The notes: generated by a model from the letters alone, not told the origin. DNA of 64,000 nt from Bradyrhizobium vignae (GCF_004114425.1 NZ_RDQF01000005.1:183677-247676); one strand, 5' to 3'. Positions 29,064 to 39,235 are shown, counted from the first letter of the stretch. Program-made: numbers and translations.

Positions 29064-29085
29064 GGTGCTGCGATCATGCAGCACC
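29064..29085. promoter_or_regulatory. Perfect inverted repeat over the LysR start codon
   Basis: Arms GGTGCTGC and GCAGCACC are perfect with a 6-base centre (GATCAT). The ATG of the LysR gene at 29076 falls inside it. It lies in the divergent promoter region between the LysR gene and the acetyltransferase operon. It could be an operator through which the regulator controls itself, or an mRNA hairpin masking the start. LysR boxes are usually T-N11-A palindromes of this size. Confidence 0.4.
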
Positions 29086-30083
29086 GTGAAGAAGCCCTAG
29101 GCGCGTCCTGGGACGATTTGAAGCTGTTTTTAGCGTGCGCGAAATATAAAAGTTTTCGTAATGCCGCCGAAGAACTCGGGCTCACCTCCACCACTCTGAT
29201 GCGCCGCATCGACCGGCTCGAAGAGAGCATCGGGTGCAAGCTGTTCCTGCGCGACCAGAGCGGACTGACGCTCAGCGATGAAGGCACCGCGATGATCGCC
29301 GACGTCACGCATATGGAGCGTCATGCCTTCAACGTTTTCCGCCGCGCCTCGCGATCGTCGAACGACACTTCGGGCACCGTGCGCGTCGCGGTGACGGAAG
29401 GGCCCGGCAATTTCTGGATCCTGCCGCGACTGATCGATTTCCAGAAGACCTACCGCAAGATCACCGTCGACCTTCGCTGCGCGATGGAGCAGGCTGACGT
29501 CGCGCGGCTCGAATCCGATATCGCGATCCAGCTCGAGACGCCGACCAATCCCGATCTGATTGTCGCCAAGCTCGGCCGCCTCCACATCTATCCCTTCGTC
29601 TCCAAGGAGTACGAAAGCCTCTACGGTGTGCCGGCAACGCTCGCCGAATTGAAGAACCACCGCATCATCAAGCAGAGCGCGCCGCAAGTCGACGACGGCG
29701 CCTATGCCCGCGTGCTCGGATTGCAATCGCTGGAAGGCATCGTTGGGATCAAGACCAACTCCTCGGTCGGCGTGCTCTATGCGGTGGAGCGCGGCGCCGG
29801 AATCGGCTTCCTGCCCACGGCGTCGATCGCGCTCGGTGCGCCGCTCGTTGCCGTCGATCTCGGCGTCAGCCACCACGCCGATCTCTGGCTCACCTATCAC
29901 AAGGAGTTCCGCACTTCCGAGCGGCACAAGATCGTGGTCGACTGGCTGAAGAAGATCTTCGATGCCAGGACCTATCCCTGCTTCCGCGACGAGTTCATCC
30001 ATCCGAAGGCGCTGGTGCCGATGATGACGGCCGCGCGCGAGGGCTTTGGATTGGCTGGCTATGTCGCGGCAACGCCGACGTGA
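29076..30083 (+). CDS. LysR family transcriptional regulator
   Basis: 335 residues from the ATG at 29076. The helix-turn-helix lies in about 10-70 (DDLKLFLACAKYKSFRNAAE, then LTSTTLMRRIDRLEESIGCK). The effector domain follows. The protein is some 30 residues longer than usual at its C-terminus (from PCFRDEFIHPKAL). An upstream in-frame ATG (29043) has AGGAG only one base away, too close to be efficient, so the later start is preferred though not certain. It is divergent from the three-gene acetyltransferase operon and is its likely regulator. Confidence 0.85.
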   Translation: MQHREEALGASWDDLKLFLACAKYKSFRNAAEELGLTSTTLMRRIDRLEESIGCKLFLRDQSGLTLSDEGTAMIADVTHMERHAFNVFRRASRSSNDTSGTVRVAVTEGPGNFWILPRLIDFQKTYRKITVDLRCAMEQADVARLESDIAIQLETPTNPDLIVAKLGRLHIYPFVSKEYESLYGVPATLAELKNHRIIKQSAPQVDDGAYARVLGLQSLEGIVGIKTNSSVGVLYAVERGAGIGFLPTASIALGAPLVAVDLGVSHHADLWLTYHKEFRTSERHKIVVDWLKKIFDARTYPCFRDEFIHPKALVPMMTAAREGFGLAGYVAATPT

Positions 30084-30101
30084 GCGCGGGCGAGCTTGAG
30101 C

Positions 30102-31259
30102 TCACCATTTGTATTCCAAGCCGACCGTACCCTGGTGCGAGGTGAGCTCGTTGCGGAACTTGCCGTCGTAATTGACGTAAAGGCGTGCCACGTTGGTCAG
30201 GCTGAGCGAAGCCGAGGCACCGGCATCCACGCCGTAACGGCTCTCGCCGATGCCGGGCACGATGATGTTCTGGGCGCCAAGGCTGACCTGAATGGATCCC
30301 AGGTCCTGGTGGAAATTGTCTACGAACTTGCCGTAGGCGGACAGGTCCAGGACCTTCTGGTCGACGATGAAATAGCGGCCGATCTCGGCCCCGACCATGA
30401 TGCGCGCGCGCGAGAGCGCCGTCGAGCCGACGTTGAGCGGATCGAGCCCGCCGGACTCCTGGAACGCTGCGCTGGTGGCGCGGACATATTCCAGCGCGCC
30501 CTTGGGCACGATGCGCATCTGGTCCTTGGTCCAGTAATAGCTGATCTCTGTCAGCGCGCCGTCGATGCCGGCGCGATAGCCCGCGGTCGCAAGGCCAAGG
30601 CCGGTGTCGCGGCTGGACCGGACCTTGCCGAAGCCGTGCACCACCGCAAAGGCCCAGGTCCATGGGCCCTTGTCGACCGAGCCGCTGAGGCCGAACTGGG
30701 TCAGGTCGAGCGTCGCCGATTGCAGCGCCAGCGGCACGTCGATGTCGGTGTGGCTCTGGTCGATGGAGAATCCGATGTTGACGCCGGGTGCGAGCCGTGC
30801 GCCGAAACCGGCGACGCCGCCAAAGGTCTTGCGCTTGTCGCCGACGAAGTCTCCTTGCGCATCCGTCCGGACCGAGATGCCGTAGCCCTCGAACCAGGTG
30901 CGGTAGCGCGGATCTTCCGTGCTCGCCGATGCGCCGCCGCCGCCGGGATTGGTACGGAACGCCCGGTTGAAACCATTCGAGGCCTGGTTACCGAGCCGCT
31001 CCAGGAAGCCCGAGCCGAGGTTGAGTGTGCTGCTGCCGGCCGACTGATCGTAATTGGTCGAGGTCGGCGACGGGATCGGGGTCGGCGACGGCGTAGGTGT
31101 CGGGGTGGGCGTGGGCGTCGGGCTTTGCGCGAAGCTGGGCGTCGCTGCCGCCATCATCATGACCAGCGCAAACGCCATCGCAATCGCAGCCGCGGTCCGG
31201 CGGACGCGGTCCAGCCCGATCGTCTGCCGTGTCCCGGAGAGCTGCGCAGCGCAGCACAT
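30102..31259 (-). CDS. Autotransporter-type beta-barrel without a passenger domain
   Basis: 385 residues. A signal peptide (core IAMAFALVMMMAAATPSFA) is followed by a run of about ten Thr-Pro or Ser-Pro pairs at residues 46-66, then a short spacer and an outer membrane barrel of the autotransporter beta-domain family that ends in the expected aromatic residue (VGLEYKW). There is no beta-helical passenger. The Thr/Pro run could cross peptidoglycan. Barrels of this kind may be porin-like or anchors; function unknown. It converges on the preceding LysR gene with 18 bases between the stops. Confidence 0.8.
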   Translation of the reverse strand: MCCAAQLSGTRQTIGLDRVRRTAAAIAMAFALVMMMAAATPSFAQSPTPTPTPTPTPSPTPIPSPTSTNYDQSAGSSTLNLGSGFLERLGNQASNGFNRAFRTNPGGGGASASTEDPRYRTWFEGYGISVRTDAQGDFVGDKRKTFGGVAGFGARLAPGVNIGFSIDQSHTDIDVPLALQSATLDLTQFGLSGSVDKGPWTWAFAVVHGFGKVRSSRDTGLGLATAGYRAGIDGALTEISYYWTKDQMRIVPKGALEYVRATSAAFQESGGLDPLNVGSTALSRARIMVGAEIGRYFIVDQKVLDLSAYGKFVDNFHQDLGSIQVSLGAQNIIVPGIGESRYGVDAGASASLSLTNVARLYVNYDGKFRNELTSHQGTVGLEYKW

Positions 31260-31637
31260 GATGATGAATCCCGAAGCAAAGTGGCGGCGCGCAAAAATGC
31301 AACACGGTCTGCGGCGCTAGCGGCGATTTGTGCCGAACTGCCACGGAGGGTCAACCGGTTGGCGCATGACGGCCGCGGCTATTGCACCGATTGTGGTTCC
31401 GCTGCCACAGGTCGCAAATTGCGCTTGAAGACATCTGGTTCGGTCTTGAAATCGGCGCGCAGCTTGCTAGCCGGCGATTTTCATGTTGCAATATCGGTCA
31501 CAATCGGAATTGGCCGCTGGGCTGTGCGTTTCGCGACATTGACCCTCAAGACTCGAACAGACTTCCGGAGGCCCGTTTGTGGCGTGGCACGCGAAAAGCG
31601 GCCGCGTCTTTTTTATATCTAGTGGAGGAGACGAGCG
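31260..31637. other. Divergent promoter region between the barrel gene and the cold-shock gene
   Basis: 378 bases with no convincing gene. The part next to the cold-shock gene is likely to be its long 5' leader: it ends TTTTTTATATCTAGTGGAGGAG before the start and contains a GC-rich pairing segment (GCGGCCGC) directly before the T run. Cold-shock genes often have such structured leaders. I could not fix a promoter. Confidence 0.4.
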
Positions 31638-31844
31638 ATGCCGCAAAAGGGCACCGTCAAATGGTTCAACCCGACCAAGGGCTATGGGTTCATCAAGCCG
31701 AACGGCGGCGACAAGGACGTGTTCGTCCACATCTCCGCCGTCGAGCGTGCCGGGCTCTCCACCCTCAATGAGAACCAGGTGGTTGAATTCGACCTCGTGG
31801 AGAACCGCGGCAAGACATCCGCGGAGAACCTCAAGGTCTCCTGA
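31638..31844 (+). CDS. cspA: Cold-shock protein (CspA family)
   Basis: 68 residues, a single cold-shock domain. RNP1 is KGYGFI and RNP2 is VFVHI, both intact; the start MPQKGTVKWFNPTKGYGF is typical. These proteins bind single-stranded RNA and DNA and melt RNA structure. A strong ribosome binding site (GGAGGAG) stands ahead of the ATG, and a terminator hairpin follows after 34 bases, so it is transcribed alone. Which of several csp paralogues this is cannot be told. Confidence 0.95.
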   Translation: MPQKGTVKWFNPTKGYGFIKPNGGDKDVFVHISAVERAGLSTLNENQVVEFDLVENRGKTSAENLKVS

Positions 31845-31878
31845 TGCTTCTCTCGGCACGCGAGAGATCATGACGCTG

Positions 31879-31907
31879 CCCCCGGCTCTGCCGGGGGATT
31901 TTGTTTG
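31879..31907 (+). terminator. Rho-independent terminator of the cold-shock gene
   Basis: Perfect 8-base GC-rich arms CCCCCGGC and GCCGGGGG around TCT, followed by ATTTTGTTT. It lies between convergent csp and purN; the T-rich side faces the csp transcript. Confidence 0.85.
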
Positions 31908-31924
31908 GCACGACGAAGCGCGCT

Positions 31925-32578
31925 TCAGCTTACCATCGGCGCAATCAGAAAATTCTCCGACGCCGCACTCCCCGCCGTCCTGCACACATCGCCTTCGATG
32001 CAGACCTTGCCGGTCGCGAGCAGCCGCAGCGCCTCGGGATAGATGCGGTGCTCGACCTCGAGGATGCGCTCGGACAGCGTCTCAGCGGTATCGTGGTCGC
32101 TGACGGGAACCGCGCCCTGCATCACGATCGGACCGGCATCGGTCTCGGGGATGACGAAGTGCACCGTCGCGCCGGACAGTTTCACCCCGGCGCGCAGGGC
32201 CTGACCGTGCGGGTCGAGGCCGGGGAACGACGGCAGCAGCGAGGGATGGATGTTGAGCATCCGCCCGTACCAAGCCCTGGTGAACTCGGCGGTGAACAGG
32301 CGCATGAAGCCGCCGAGGCAGATCAGCTCGATGCCGTGCCGGTCGAGCGCGGCCTGCAGCACCTTCTCGAAACCGGCGCGGTCCTTGCCGAACGGCTTGC
32401 TCTCGATCACCTCGGTGGTCACGCCGCTCGCCCGGGCACGTTCGAGTCCGGCCGCATCGGCCTTGTTCGAGATGACGAGCGATATCTCCGCCGGGAAATC
32501 AGCCGCGCTGGCGGCCCTGATCAGCGCGGCCATGTTGGAGCCGCGACCGGAGATCAGGATGGCGACGCGGCGCCTCAT
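31925..32578 (-). CDS. purN: Phosphoribosylglycinamide formyltransferase
   Basis: 217 residues. The formyltransferase fold is clear: VAILISGRGSNMAALIRA binds the phosphate, GGFMRLFT and NIHPSLLPSFPG hold the catalytic Asn and His, and the nearby HFVIPETDAGPI contains the catalytic aspartate. It converts GAR to formyl-GAR with 10-formyl-tetrahydrofolate in purine synthesis. The ATG overlaps the purM stop by one base (TGATG), so the two are coupled. A GTG one codon upstream is also possible. Confidence 0.96.
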   Translation of the reverse strand: MRRRVAILISGRGSNMAALIRAASAADFPAEISLVISNKADAAGLERARASGVTTEVIESKPFGKDRAGFEKVLQAALDRHGIELICLGGFMRLFTAEFTRAWYGRMLNIHPSLLPSFPGLDPHGQALRAGVKLSGATVHFVIPETDAGPIVMQGAVPVSDHDTAETLSERILEVEHRIYPEALRLLATGKVCIEGDVCRTAGSAASENFLIAPMVS

Positions 32579-33651
32579 CACAGCGCCAGATCGAGGTGGC
32601 CGTTATAGACGACGCGGTGCTCGCCGTCGGCCGGAATCACAGTGCCGAGCTGCGCCACGGTCTCGCCGGCGTCGGTGAAGACCTCGACGACCTTGTCGAC
32701 CTTGTCAGGCTCGACGATCGCGATCATGCCGATGCCGCAATTGAATGTGCGCAGCATCTCCAGCTCGGCGATGCCGGCCTGCGCGGCCAGCCATTTGAAC
32801 ACCGGCAGCACCGGCAGGCGGGTGAGATCAATGCCGACGCCGAGATGCTTGGGCAGCACGCGCGGAATGTTGTCGGTGAAGCCGCCGCCGGTGATGTGGG
32901 CGAGCCCCTTCACCGCGCCGGTCTCGCGGATCGCACGCAGGCAGGATTTGACGTAGAGCCGCGTCGGCGTCAGCAGCGCGCCGCCGAGCGTCATCACGGG
33001 CGCGAACGGCGCCTGCGCCGAGAAGCCGAGACCGGATTGTTCCACGATCTTGCGCACCAGCGAGAAGCCGTTGGAATGCACGCCCGAGGAGGCAAGACCG
33101 ATCACGGCATCGCCTGCCGCGATGTCCCGGCGCGGCAGCAGCGTACCGCGTTCGGCCGCGCCGACGGCAAAGCCGCCGAGATCATAGTCGCCATCCTTGT
33201 AGAGGCCAGGCATCTCGGCGGTCTCGCCGCCGATCAGGGCGCAGCCGGACTCGCGGCAGCCCTCCGCAACGCCTGCGACGATCGCGGCGGTGGCCTCCGG
33301 GTCGAGCTTGCCGCAGGCGAAATAGTCCAGGAAAAACAGCGGCTCGGCGCCCTGTACCACGAGGTCGTTGACGCTCATGGCCACGAGGTCGATGCCGATG
33401 CCGCCATGCAGGCCGGTCTCGATCGCGATCTTGACCTTGGTGCCGACACCGTCGGTCGCTGCCACGAGGACGGGGTCCTTGAAGCCGGCCGCCTTGAGGT
33501 CGAACAGGCCGCCGAAGCCGCCGATCTCGGCATCCGCGCCCGGCCGTGCGGTGGCGCGCACCATCGGCTTGATCAGGTCGACCAATCGGTTGCCCGCGTC
33601 GATATCGACGCCTGAATCGGCGTAAGTGAGGCCGTTTTTGCGGTCGGTCAT
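32578..33651 (-). CDS. purM: Phosphoribosylformylglycinamidine cyclo-ligase (AIR synthetase)
   Basis: 357 residues from the ATG at 33651. Family motifs: [34 protein letters not shown], and [20 protein letters not shown] with the ATP-binding residues. It closes the imidazole ring in purine synthesis, two steps after the purN enzyme. It is the first gene of the purM-purN operon, standard in alphaproteobacteria. The divergent pgsA starts about 140 bases away. An 18-codon upstream extension lacks family similarity. Confidence 0.97.
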   Translation of the reverse strand: MTDRKNGLTYADSGVDIDAGNRLVDLIKPMVRATARPGADAEIGGFGGLFDLKAAGFKDPVLVAATDGVGTKVKIAIETGLHGGIGIDLVAMSVNDLVVQGAEPLFFLDYFACGKLDPEATAAIVAGVAEGCRESGCALIGGETAEMPGLYKDGDYDLGGFAVGAAERGTLLPRRDIAAGDAVIGLASSGVHSNGFSLVRKIVEQSGLGFSAQAPFAPVMTLGGALLTPTRLYVKSCLRAIRETGAVKGLAHITGGGFTDNIPRVLPKHLGVGIDLTRLPVLPVFKWLAAQAGIAELEMLRTFNCGIGMIAIVEPDKVDKVVEVFTDAGETVAQLGTVIPADGEHRVVYNGHLDLAL

Positions 33652-33790
33652 GCCCGATTTCCAGTGGGTTCGCGGCTGGTTACGTCGAATTCCGGGGACG
33701 CGCAATGGCTCGCATGGCGCTCCTGCCTATACTATGTAGAGATATCAACCGGTTCAGCCTTCCGAGGGGCCGAATTCGAGGTCAGACCGG

Positions 33791-34351
33791 GTGCCGGGAA
33801 GCGCTTTCGTGAGTATTCCGAACATCATTACCCTGGGCCGCATCATGCTGGTCCCGATCATCGTCTGGGCCATCGTGTCGAGCCAAATGGAGGTGGCGTT
33901 CGCCGTCTTCCTGATCGCCGGCATCAGCGATGCCGTGGACGGCTTCTTGGCCAAGCGGTTCAATATGACGAGCGAACTCGGCGCCCTGCTCGATCCGCTC
34001 GCGGACAAGGCGCTGCTGGTCTCGATCTACATGGCGCTCGGCATCTGGGGCGCGATCCCGCGCTGGATCGTGATCCTGGTGGTCTCGCGCGACATCATGA
34101 TCGTCGCTGCCGTGATCGTATCCTGGTTGTTCGACCGGCCGGTCGAGATGAAGCCGTCGAAAGTGTCCAAGCTCAACACCGTGGCGCAGGTGGCGTTCGC
34201 AGCCCTGGTGCTGGCGGCGCTTGCCTTCGGCTTCAAGCCGGCCCCTTATGATATCATCCTGATGGGCCTCGTCACCGTCTTCACGCTTTCCTCCGTGTCG
34301 CTCTACCTCGTCGAGTGGCTACGGCACATGAGCACGATCGAGGCCAAATGA
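33791..34351 (+). CDS. pgsA: CDP-diacylglycerol-glycerol-3-phosphate 3-phosphatidyltransferase
   Basis: 186 residues from a GTG. The CDP-alcohol phosphotransferase motif is complete: DAVDGFLAKRFNMTSELGAL followed by LDPLADK (D-G-x2-A-x-R, then G-x3-D-x3-D). Four to five membrane helices surround it. It makes phosphatidylglycerolphosphate for phosphatidylglycerol and cardiolipin. NIITLGRIMLVP at the front is characteristic. It is probably cotranscribed with hdaA, ppk and ppx downstream. Confidence 0.93.
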   Translation: MPGSAFVSIPNIITLGRIMLVPIIVWAIVSSQMEVAFAVFLIAGISDAVDGFLAKRFNMTSELGALLDPLADKALLVSIYMALGIWGAIPRWIVILVVSRDIMIVAAVIVSWLFDRPVEMKPSKVSKLNTVAQVAFAALVLAALAFGFKPAPYDIILMGLVTVFTLSSVSLYLVEWLRHMSTIEAK

Positions 34352-34445
34352 GGTGAGGATACGGCCCCGCAAAAGGCCAAGTTCGCGCAAGATCAAGTCC
34401 AACCTCTTCAGACGGGCCGGCGGGCCGGCATGGAGCAAAGCAAGC

Positions 34446-35123
34446 GTGGCAGGCCGCGTTCATCCCCGACAATTGGCGTTTTCACTTCCGCATGCGGAGA
34501 GCCTGAGCCGGGACAATTTCCTCGAAGGCCCCGCCAATGCCGCCGCTCTGGGCCTGATCGACAGCTGGCCGGAATGGCCGAACCGGATCATGTGGCTGGC
34601 TGGCCCGGAAGGAAGCGGCAAGAGCCATCTCGCCGCGATCTGGGCCGAGCTATCAGGCGCCCGCTCGACCACCGCCAATGCGCTGACTGCCGCTGGCGTT
34701 CCCGGCGCGCTCGCCACCGGCGCACTGGTGGTCGAGGATCTCAAGGCCAAGGATTTTGACGAGCGCGCCCTGTTTCACCTGATGAACCTCGCCCGCGAGG
34801 ACGGTGCCTACGTCCTCTTCACCGGACGCGAGGTGCCGGCCGCGCTGGAGATCGAGCTTCGCGACCTGCGCTCGCGTCTGCGGGCCGTTCCCGTGGTCGC
34901 GCTGCTGCCCCCCGACGACCAGCTCTTCCGCGGCCTGATCGTCAAGTTCTGCGCCGACCGCCAGCTCACCGTCGACGAGAGCGTGGTCGGCTATCTCGCC
35001 ACCCGCCTGGAGCGGTCCTCGGCCGCCGCCCGGCAGGCCGTGGAACTGCTCGACAGCGAAGCCCTGCGGCTCGGCCGCCCCGTCACCCGGGCGCTGGCCG
35101 CCGAGCTGCTCCGGGACGCCTGA
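34446..35123 (+). CDS. hdaA: DnaA-related replication regulator HdaA
   Basis: 225 residues if the GTG at 34446 is used. A single AAA+ domain related to DnaA domain III: RQLAFSLPHAESLSRDNF at the front, Walker A GPEGSGKSHLAAIWAE, a Walker B-like ALVVEDLKAKDFDE, and an arginine-rich lid. The DnaA DNA-binding domain is absent, as in Hda. HdaA with the clamp stimulates ATP hydrolysis by DnaA to prevent re-initiation. A GTG at 34353 just after pgsA gives 31 extra basic residues. GGAG ten bases upstream favours 34446. Confidence 0.85.
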   Translation: MAGRVHPRQLAFSLPHAESLSRDNFLEGPANAAALGLIDSWPEWPNRIMWLAGPEGSGKSHLAAIWAELSGARSTTANALTAAGVPGALATGALVVEDLKAKDFDERALFHLMNLAREDGAYVLFTGREVPAALEIELRDLRSRLRAVPVVALLPPDDQLFRGLIVKFCADRQLTVDESVVGYLATRLERSSAAARQAVELLDSEALRLGRPVTRALAAELLRDA

Positions 35124-35262
35124 CCGGCTCGCGGTCTTCCAGAGCGGCCTGAAACCCGCCTTGACGCGGCGGAGCGGCGGAACATCAATGTCATCGAAAC
35201 GTCATCGCTCTAACACATGCTCCCGCCGATTTTGCGCGTAAGTCGCAATTGGGCTGAACTGG

Positions 35263-37470
35263 ATGGACCGACTTTTGATGGACTCTGCGCAAGCTGTTGA
35301 AACCAAAGAGAAAGCCCCGGAAACTGAGGCCCTGCCGGCGATCGCATCCAGCCCCGAACGGTTCATCAACCGCGAGCTGTCCTGGCTGCATTTCAACCGC
35401 CGCGTCCTCGAGGAATCGGTCAATCCCAGCCACCCTGTGCTGGAGCGGGTGCGATTCCTGTCGATTTCGGCGAATAACCTCGACGAGTTCTTCATGGTCC
35501 GCGTCGCCGGCATCAAGGCCCAGGTGCGCGAGGGGATTGCCGAGCGCAGTCCAGACGGCCTGACGCCATCGGAGCAGCTCGCGCTGATCAACCGCACCGT
35601 GATCCAGCTCGCTTCCGACCAGCAGGCGATCTGGCGCGATCTGCGCGGCACGCTGGCCGATGTCGGCATCGTGCTGGTCGACGGCAAGGACGTCACCAGG
35701 GCGGAACGCACCTGGATCGAGGACTACTTCCTCAACAACGTGTTCCCGCTGCTGACGCCGCTCGCGATCGACCCCGCCCACCCCTTCCCGTTCATTCCGA
35801 GCCTCGGCTTCACCATTGCGCTGCAGCTCACGCGCGCCGCCGACGGCAAGCAGATGAACGCGCTGATCCGCATGCCTGGCAAGATCGACCGCTTCATCCG
35901 CCTGCCAGCCGACGGCAAGACCGTCCGGCTGATCTCGCTGGAACAGGCGACCGCCCTGTTCATCAACCGCCTGTTCCCCGGCTACAATCTGCACGGCCAG
36001 GGCGCCTTCCGGATCATCCGCGACTCCGAGCTCGAAATCGAGGAAGAGGCCGAAGACCTCGTCCGCCTGTTCGAGACCGCGCTCAAGCGCCGCCGCCGCG
36101 GATCGGTGATCCGGCTCGAGATCGACGCCAAGATGCCGGAGGAGTTGCGCAGCTTCGTGCAGCATGCGCTGTCGGCCGCCGACGACGAGGTCTTCCTGGT
36201 CGACGGCGTGCAGGCCATGAACGAGCTGTCGCAGCTCACCCGCCTCGACCGGCCCGACCTCGAATTCACCCCCTACGTGCCGCGCCATCCCGAGCGCGTG
36301 CGCGAGCATGGCGGCGACATCTTTGCCGCGATCCGGCAGAAGGACCTGATCGTCCACCATCCCTATGAGTCCTTCGACGTCGTCGTGCAGTTCCTGCAGC
36401 AAGCCGCGCGCGATCCCGACGTCGTCGCGATCAAGCAGACGCTCTACCGCACCTCCAACAACTCGCCGATCGTGCGCGCGCTGGCGGAGGCCGCCGAGGC
36501 CGGCAAGTCCGTCACCGCGCTGATCGAGCTCAAGGCGCGCTTCGACGAGGAGGCCAACATCCGCTGGGCGCGCGACCTCGAGCGCGCCGGCGTACAGGTC
36601 GTCTACGGCTTCCTCGAATTGAAGACGCACGCCAAACTCTCGATGGTGGTGCGCCGCGAGGGCGGCAGCCTGACGACTTACGTCCATACCGGCACCGGCA
36701 ACTATCACCCGGTCACCGCGCGCATCTACACCGACCTCTCCTATTTCACCTCCGATCCGACCATCGGCCGCGATGCCGCGCGCGTGTTCAATTTCATCAC
36801 CGGCTATGCCGCGCCGAGCGATCTGGAAAAGATGGCGGTGTCGCCACTGACCTTGCGCAAACGCATCATCGAGCACATTCAAGGCGAGACCGCGCATGCG
36901 CGGCACGGCCGGCCCGGCGCGGTCTGGATGAAGATGAACGCGCTGGTCGACCCCGACATCATCGACGCGCTCTACGAGGCCTCCCAGGCCGGCGTCCAGG
37001 TCGAGCTCGTGGTGCGCGGCATCTGCTGCCTCAGGCCCGGCATCCCCGGCCTGTCGGAGAACATCCGCGTCAAGTCGATCATCGGACGTTTCCTGGAACA
37101 TGGCCGAATCTACTGCTTCGGCATGGGTCAGGGCCTGCCGGGCGCGAAAGCGGCTGTGTATATCTCGTCCGCCGACATGATGCCGCGCAACCTCGACCGC
37201 CGCGTCGAGGTGCTGTGTCCGCTGCAAAATCCCACGGTGCATCAGCAGGTTCTCGAACAGATCATGGTCGCGAACCTGAAGGACAACGAGCAGAGCTGGC
37301 AGTTGTTGCCGGATGGGTCTTCAACGCGTATGAAGGCCGCGAAGGGCGAGGAGCCTTTCAACGTCCACAACTACTTCATGACTAATCCGAGTCTGTCTGG
37401 CCGTGGAAAGTCGCTCAAGGAATCCTCGCCGCGTCGTCTCACGCGCCGGAACGAACGCCATCAATCCTGA
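35263..37470 (+). CDS. ppk: Polyphosphate kinase
   Basis: 735 residues, normal length for Ppk1. The N-terminal domain starts at [20 protein letters not shown]; the phosphorylated histidine lies in [20 protein letters not shown]. Two phospholipase D-like catalytic domains form the second half ([38 protein letters not shown]). It makes polyphosphate from ATP. The next gene, ppx, follows by 15 bases and degrades the polymer, the classical pairing. A second ATG five codons on (35278) is possible. Confidence 0.97.
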   Translation: MDRLLMDSAQAVETKEKAPETEALPAIASSPERFINRELSWLHFNRRVLEESVNPSHPVLERVRFLSISANNLDEFFMVRVAGIKAQVREGIAERSPDGLTPSEQLALINRTVIQLASDQQAIWRDLRGTLADVGIVLVDGKDVTRAERTWIEDYFLNNVFPLLTPLAIDPAHPFPFIPSLGFTIALQLTRAADGKQMNALIRMPGKIDRFIRLPADGKTVRLISLEQATALFINRLFPGYNLHGQGAFRIIRDSELEIEEEAEDLVRLFETALKRRRRGSVIRLEIDAKMPEELRSFVQHALSAADDEVFLVDGVQAMNELSQLTRLDRPDLEFTPYVPRHPERVREHGGDIFAAIRQKDLIVHHPYESFDVVVQFLQQAARDPDVVAIKQTLYRTSNNSPIVRALAEAAEAGKSVTALIELKARFDEEANIRWARDLERAGVQVVYGFLELKTHAKLSMVVRREGGSLTTYVHTGTGNYHPVTARIYTDLSYFTSDPTIGRDAARVFNFITGYAAPSDLEKMAVSPLTLRKRIIEHIQGETAHARHGRPGAVWMKMNALVDPDIIDALYEASQAGVQVELVVRGICCLRPGIPGLSENIRVKSIIGRFLEHGRIYCFGMGQGLPGAKAAVYISSADMMPRNLDRRVEVLCPLQNPTVHQQVLEQIMVANLKDNEQSWQLLPDGSSTRMKAAKGEEPFNVHNYFMTNPSLSGRGKSLKESSPRRLTRRNERHQS

Positions 37471-37485
37471 TCGGGGATTTGCGAC

Positions 37486-38988
37486 GTGAAGCGGCCGCGC
37501 AAGCGCGGCTCCAGCGTCGCGGTGATCGACATCGGATCCAACTCGGTCCGTCTCGTCGTCTACGAGGGACTGTCGCGGAGCCTCATCCCGATCTTCAACG
37601 AGAAGACGCTCTGCGGCCTCGGGCGCGAGGTGCAGAGCACGGGTCTGCTCGCGCCCGACGCCGTCGACAAGGCGCTGACCTCGCTCAAGCGCTTTCGCGC
37701 ATTGTGCCGCGTGATGCAGGTCGGGCGCGTGTTCGCGATTGCGACCGCGGCCTGCCGCGATGCCTCCAACGGGCCCGACTTCATCGCCAAGGCCGAGCGC
37801 ATCTGCGCGGTGAAGATCGAGATCCTGTCGGGCCCGCGCGAGGCGCGGCTGTCGGCGCTCGGCGTGATCTCCGGCATTCACCTTCCCGACGGCATCGTCG
37901 GCGACCTCGGCGGCGGCTCGCTCGAGCTGATCGACGTGCGCAAGAACGCCGTGCGCAGCGGTGTGACGCTGCCGCTCGGCGGTCTCGCACTCCAGGACCT
38001 CGCGCACAAATCGCTCAAGCGCGCCGATCGCATCGTGCGCGAGGAGCTCGACGAGGTGCCGCAACTCACCGCGGGCCGCGGCCGCACCTTTTATGCCGTC
38101 GGCGGCACTTGGCGCGCGCTCGCGCGCATCCACATCATCCAGAGCGGCTATCCGCTCCAGGTGATGCACGGCTACTCGATTTCGGCCGCCGAAGCGCTCG
38201 ACTTCTCGCGCCGTCTCCGGCGCCTCGCTGCCGCCAACATGCTTGCCGACATCGAGATCGTCGCCGATGCGCGGCGCCCACTTCTCACCTATGCGGCGCT
38301 GGTGCTCGAGCACATCATCCGCGTCGCCAAACCCAGTAGGATCGTGTTCTCCACCTTCGGCGTGCGCGAGGGCCTGTTGCACGAGAAGCTGCCGGAGACC
38401 GAACGCAACAAGGACGGGCTGATCTGCGCGGCCGAGGAGCTGAACCAGTTGCTGTCACGCTCGGCGAAACACGCCCGCGAGCTGATCGCTTGGACCGACC
38501 GCCTGGTGCGCGTCGTGAAGTTGCGCGAGACCGAGGAGGACCGTCGCCTCCGCCACACCGCGTGTCTGCTCTCCGACATCGGCTGGCGCGTGCATCCCGA
38601 CCATCGCGGCGAGCAGACGCTGAGCCTCGTCGTCAACGGCAATTTCGGTGCGATCACCCACACTGAGCGCGCCTTCGTCGGCCTGTCCGTGTTCTACCGC
38701 TATGCGGGTCTCAGCGAGGAAAACCAGCCGCCGGCCACCATGCAGGAGCTGCTGACGCCGGCCCAGCTCGAACGCGCCCGCCTGCTGGGCGCGGCATTCC
38801 GTGTCGCGCATCTGATCTCGGCGGCGCGTCCGGGCGTCCTTCCCGCCACGCATTTCCGCACTCAGGGACGCAAATTGATGCTGGTGTTCGAGCACCGGCT
38901 CGTCGACCTCGTCGCCGACCGCGTCGGCAGCCGCTTCAAGCAGCTCGCCCGCCTGATTGGCCGTGCCGGCTCGATCGTGCGGCGCTGA
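37486..38988 (+). CDS. ppx: Exopolyphosphatase (Ppx/GppA family)
   Basis: 500 residues from a GTG. VAVIDIGSNSVRLVVYEGL and GDLGGGSLELIDVR are the two phosphate-binding loops of the ASKHA fold; a C-terminal HD-like helical domain follows (LLSDIGWRVHPDHRGEQ). It removes phosphate from polyphosphate ends, or acts on pppGpp, or both. Its placement directly after ppk supports the polyphosphate role. It is the last gene of the pgsA-to-ppx run. Confidence 0.94.
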   Translation: MKRPRKRGSSVAVIDIGSNSVRLVVYEGLSRSLIPIFNEKTLCGLGREVQSTGLLAPDAVDKALTSLKRFRALCRVMQVGRVFAIATAACRDASNGPDFIAKAERICAVKIEILSGPREARLSALGVISGIHLPDGIVGDLGGGSLELIDVRKNAVRSGVTLPLGGLALQDLAHKSLKRADRIVREELDEVPQLTAGRGRTFYAVGGTWRALARIHIIQSGYPLQVMHGYSISAAEALDFSRRLRRLAAANMLADIEIVADARRPLLTYAALVLEHIIRVAKPSRIVFSTFGVREGLLHEKLPETERNKDGLICAAEELNQLLSRSAKHARELIAWTDRLVRVVKLRETEEDRRLRHTACLLSDIGWRVHPDHRGEQTLSLVVNGNFGAITHTERAFVGLSVFYRYAGLSEENQPPATMQELLTPAQLERARLLGAAFRVAHLISAARPGVLPATHFRTQGRKLMLVFEHRLVDLVADRVGSRFKQLARLIGRAGSIVRR

Positions 38989-39235
38989 AGTCCAAAGTGC
39001 GAATCCGTCGCGGATAGGCGGCGGCGCCTCGCACCGTCATCACGAAATCATGTCCACGCTCGGCGCCGGACGTGCCGCGGGAACAGTCAGCGAGTCAATG
39101 AAACCGCCTTTATTTTCAGGAGTTTAGAAGGAGATAAGATCCCATTTGGGGAGACCGCGAAGCGCTGCGACGGCCTGACTAACCCCGCGCGGCATCCCAG
39201 ATTCGCAACCGGTGCGGCACCGGCTGCCGTCGAGA
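38989..39235. other. Gap between ppx and terC
   Basis: 247 bases between convergent genes, no open frame of note. The hairpin CCGGTGC-G-GCACCGG near 39210 could stop either transcript, but no T run follows on either strand. Confidence 0.35.

Noticed and set aside
35191..37242. A 683-codon open frame opposite ppk
   Set aside because: Same mirror effect; no signal, domain or ribosome binding site.
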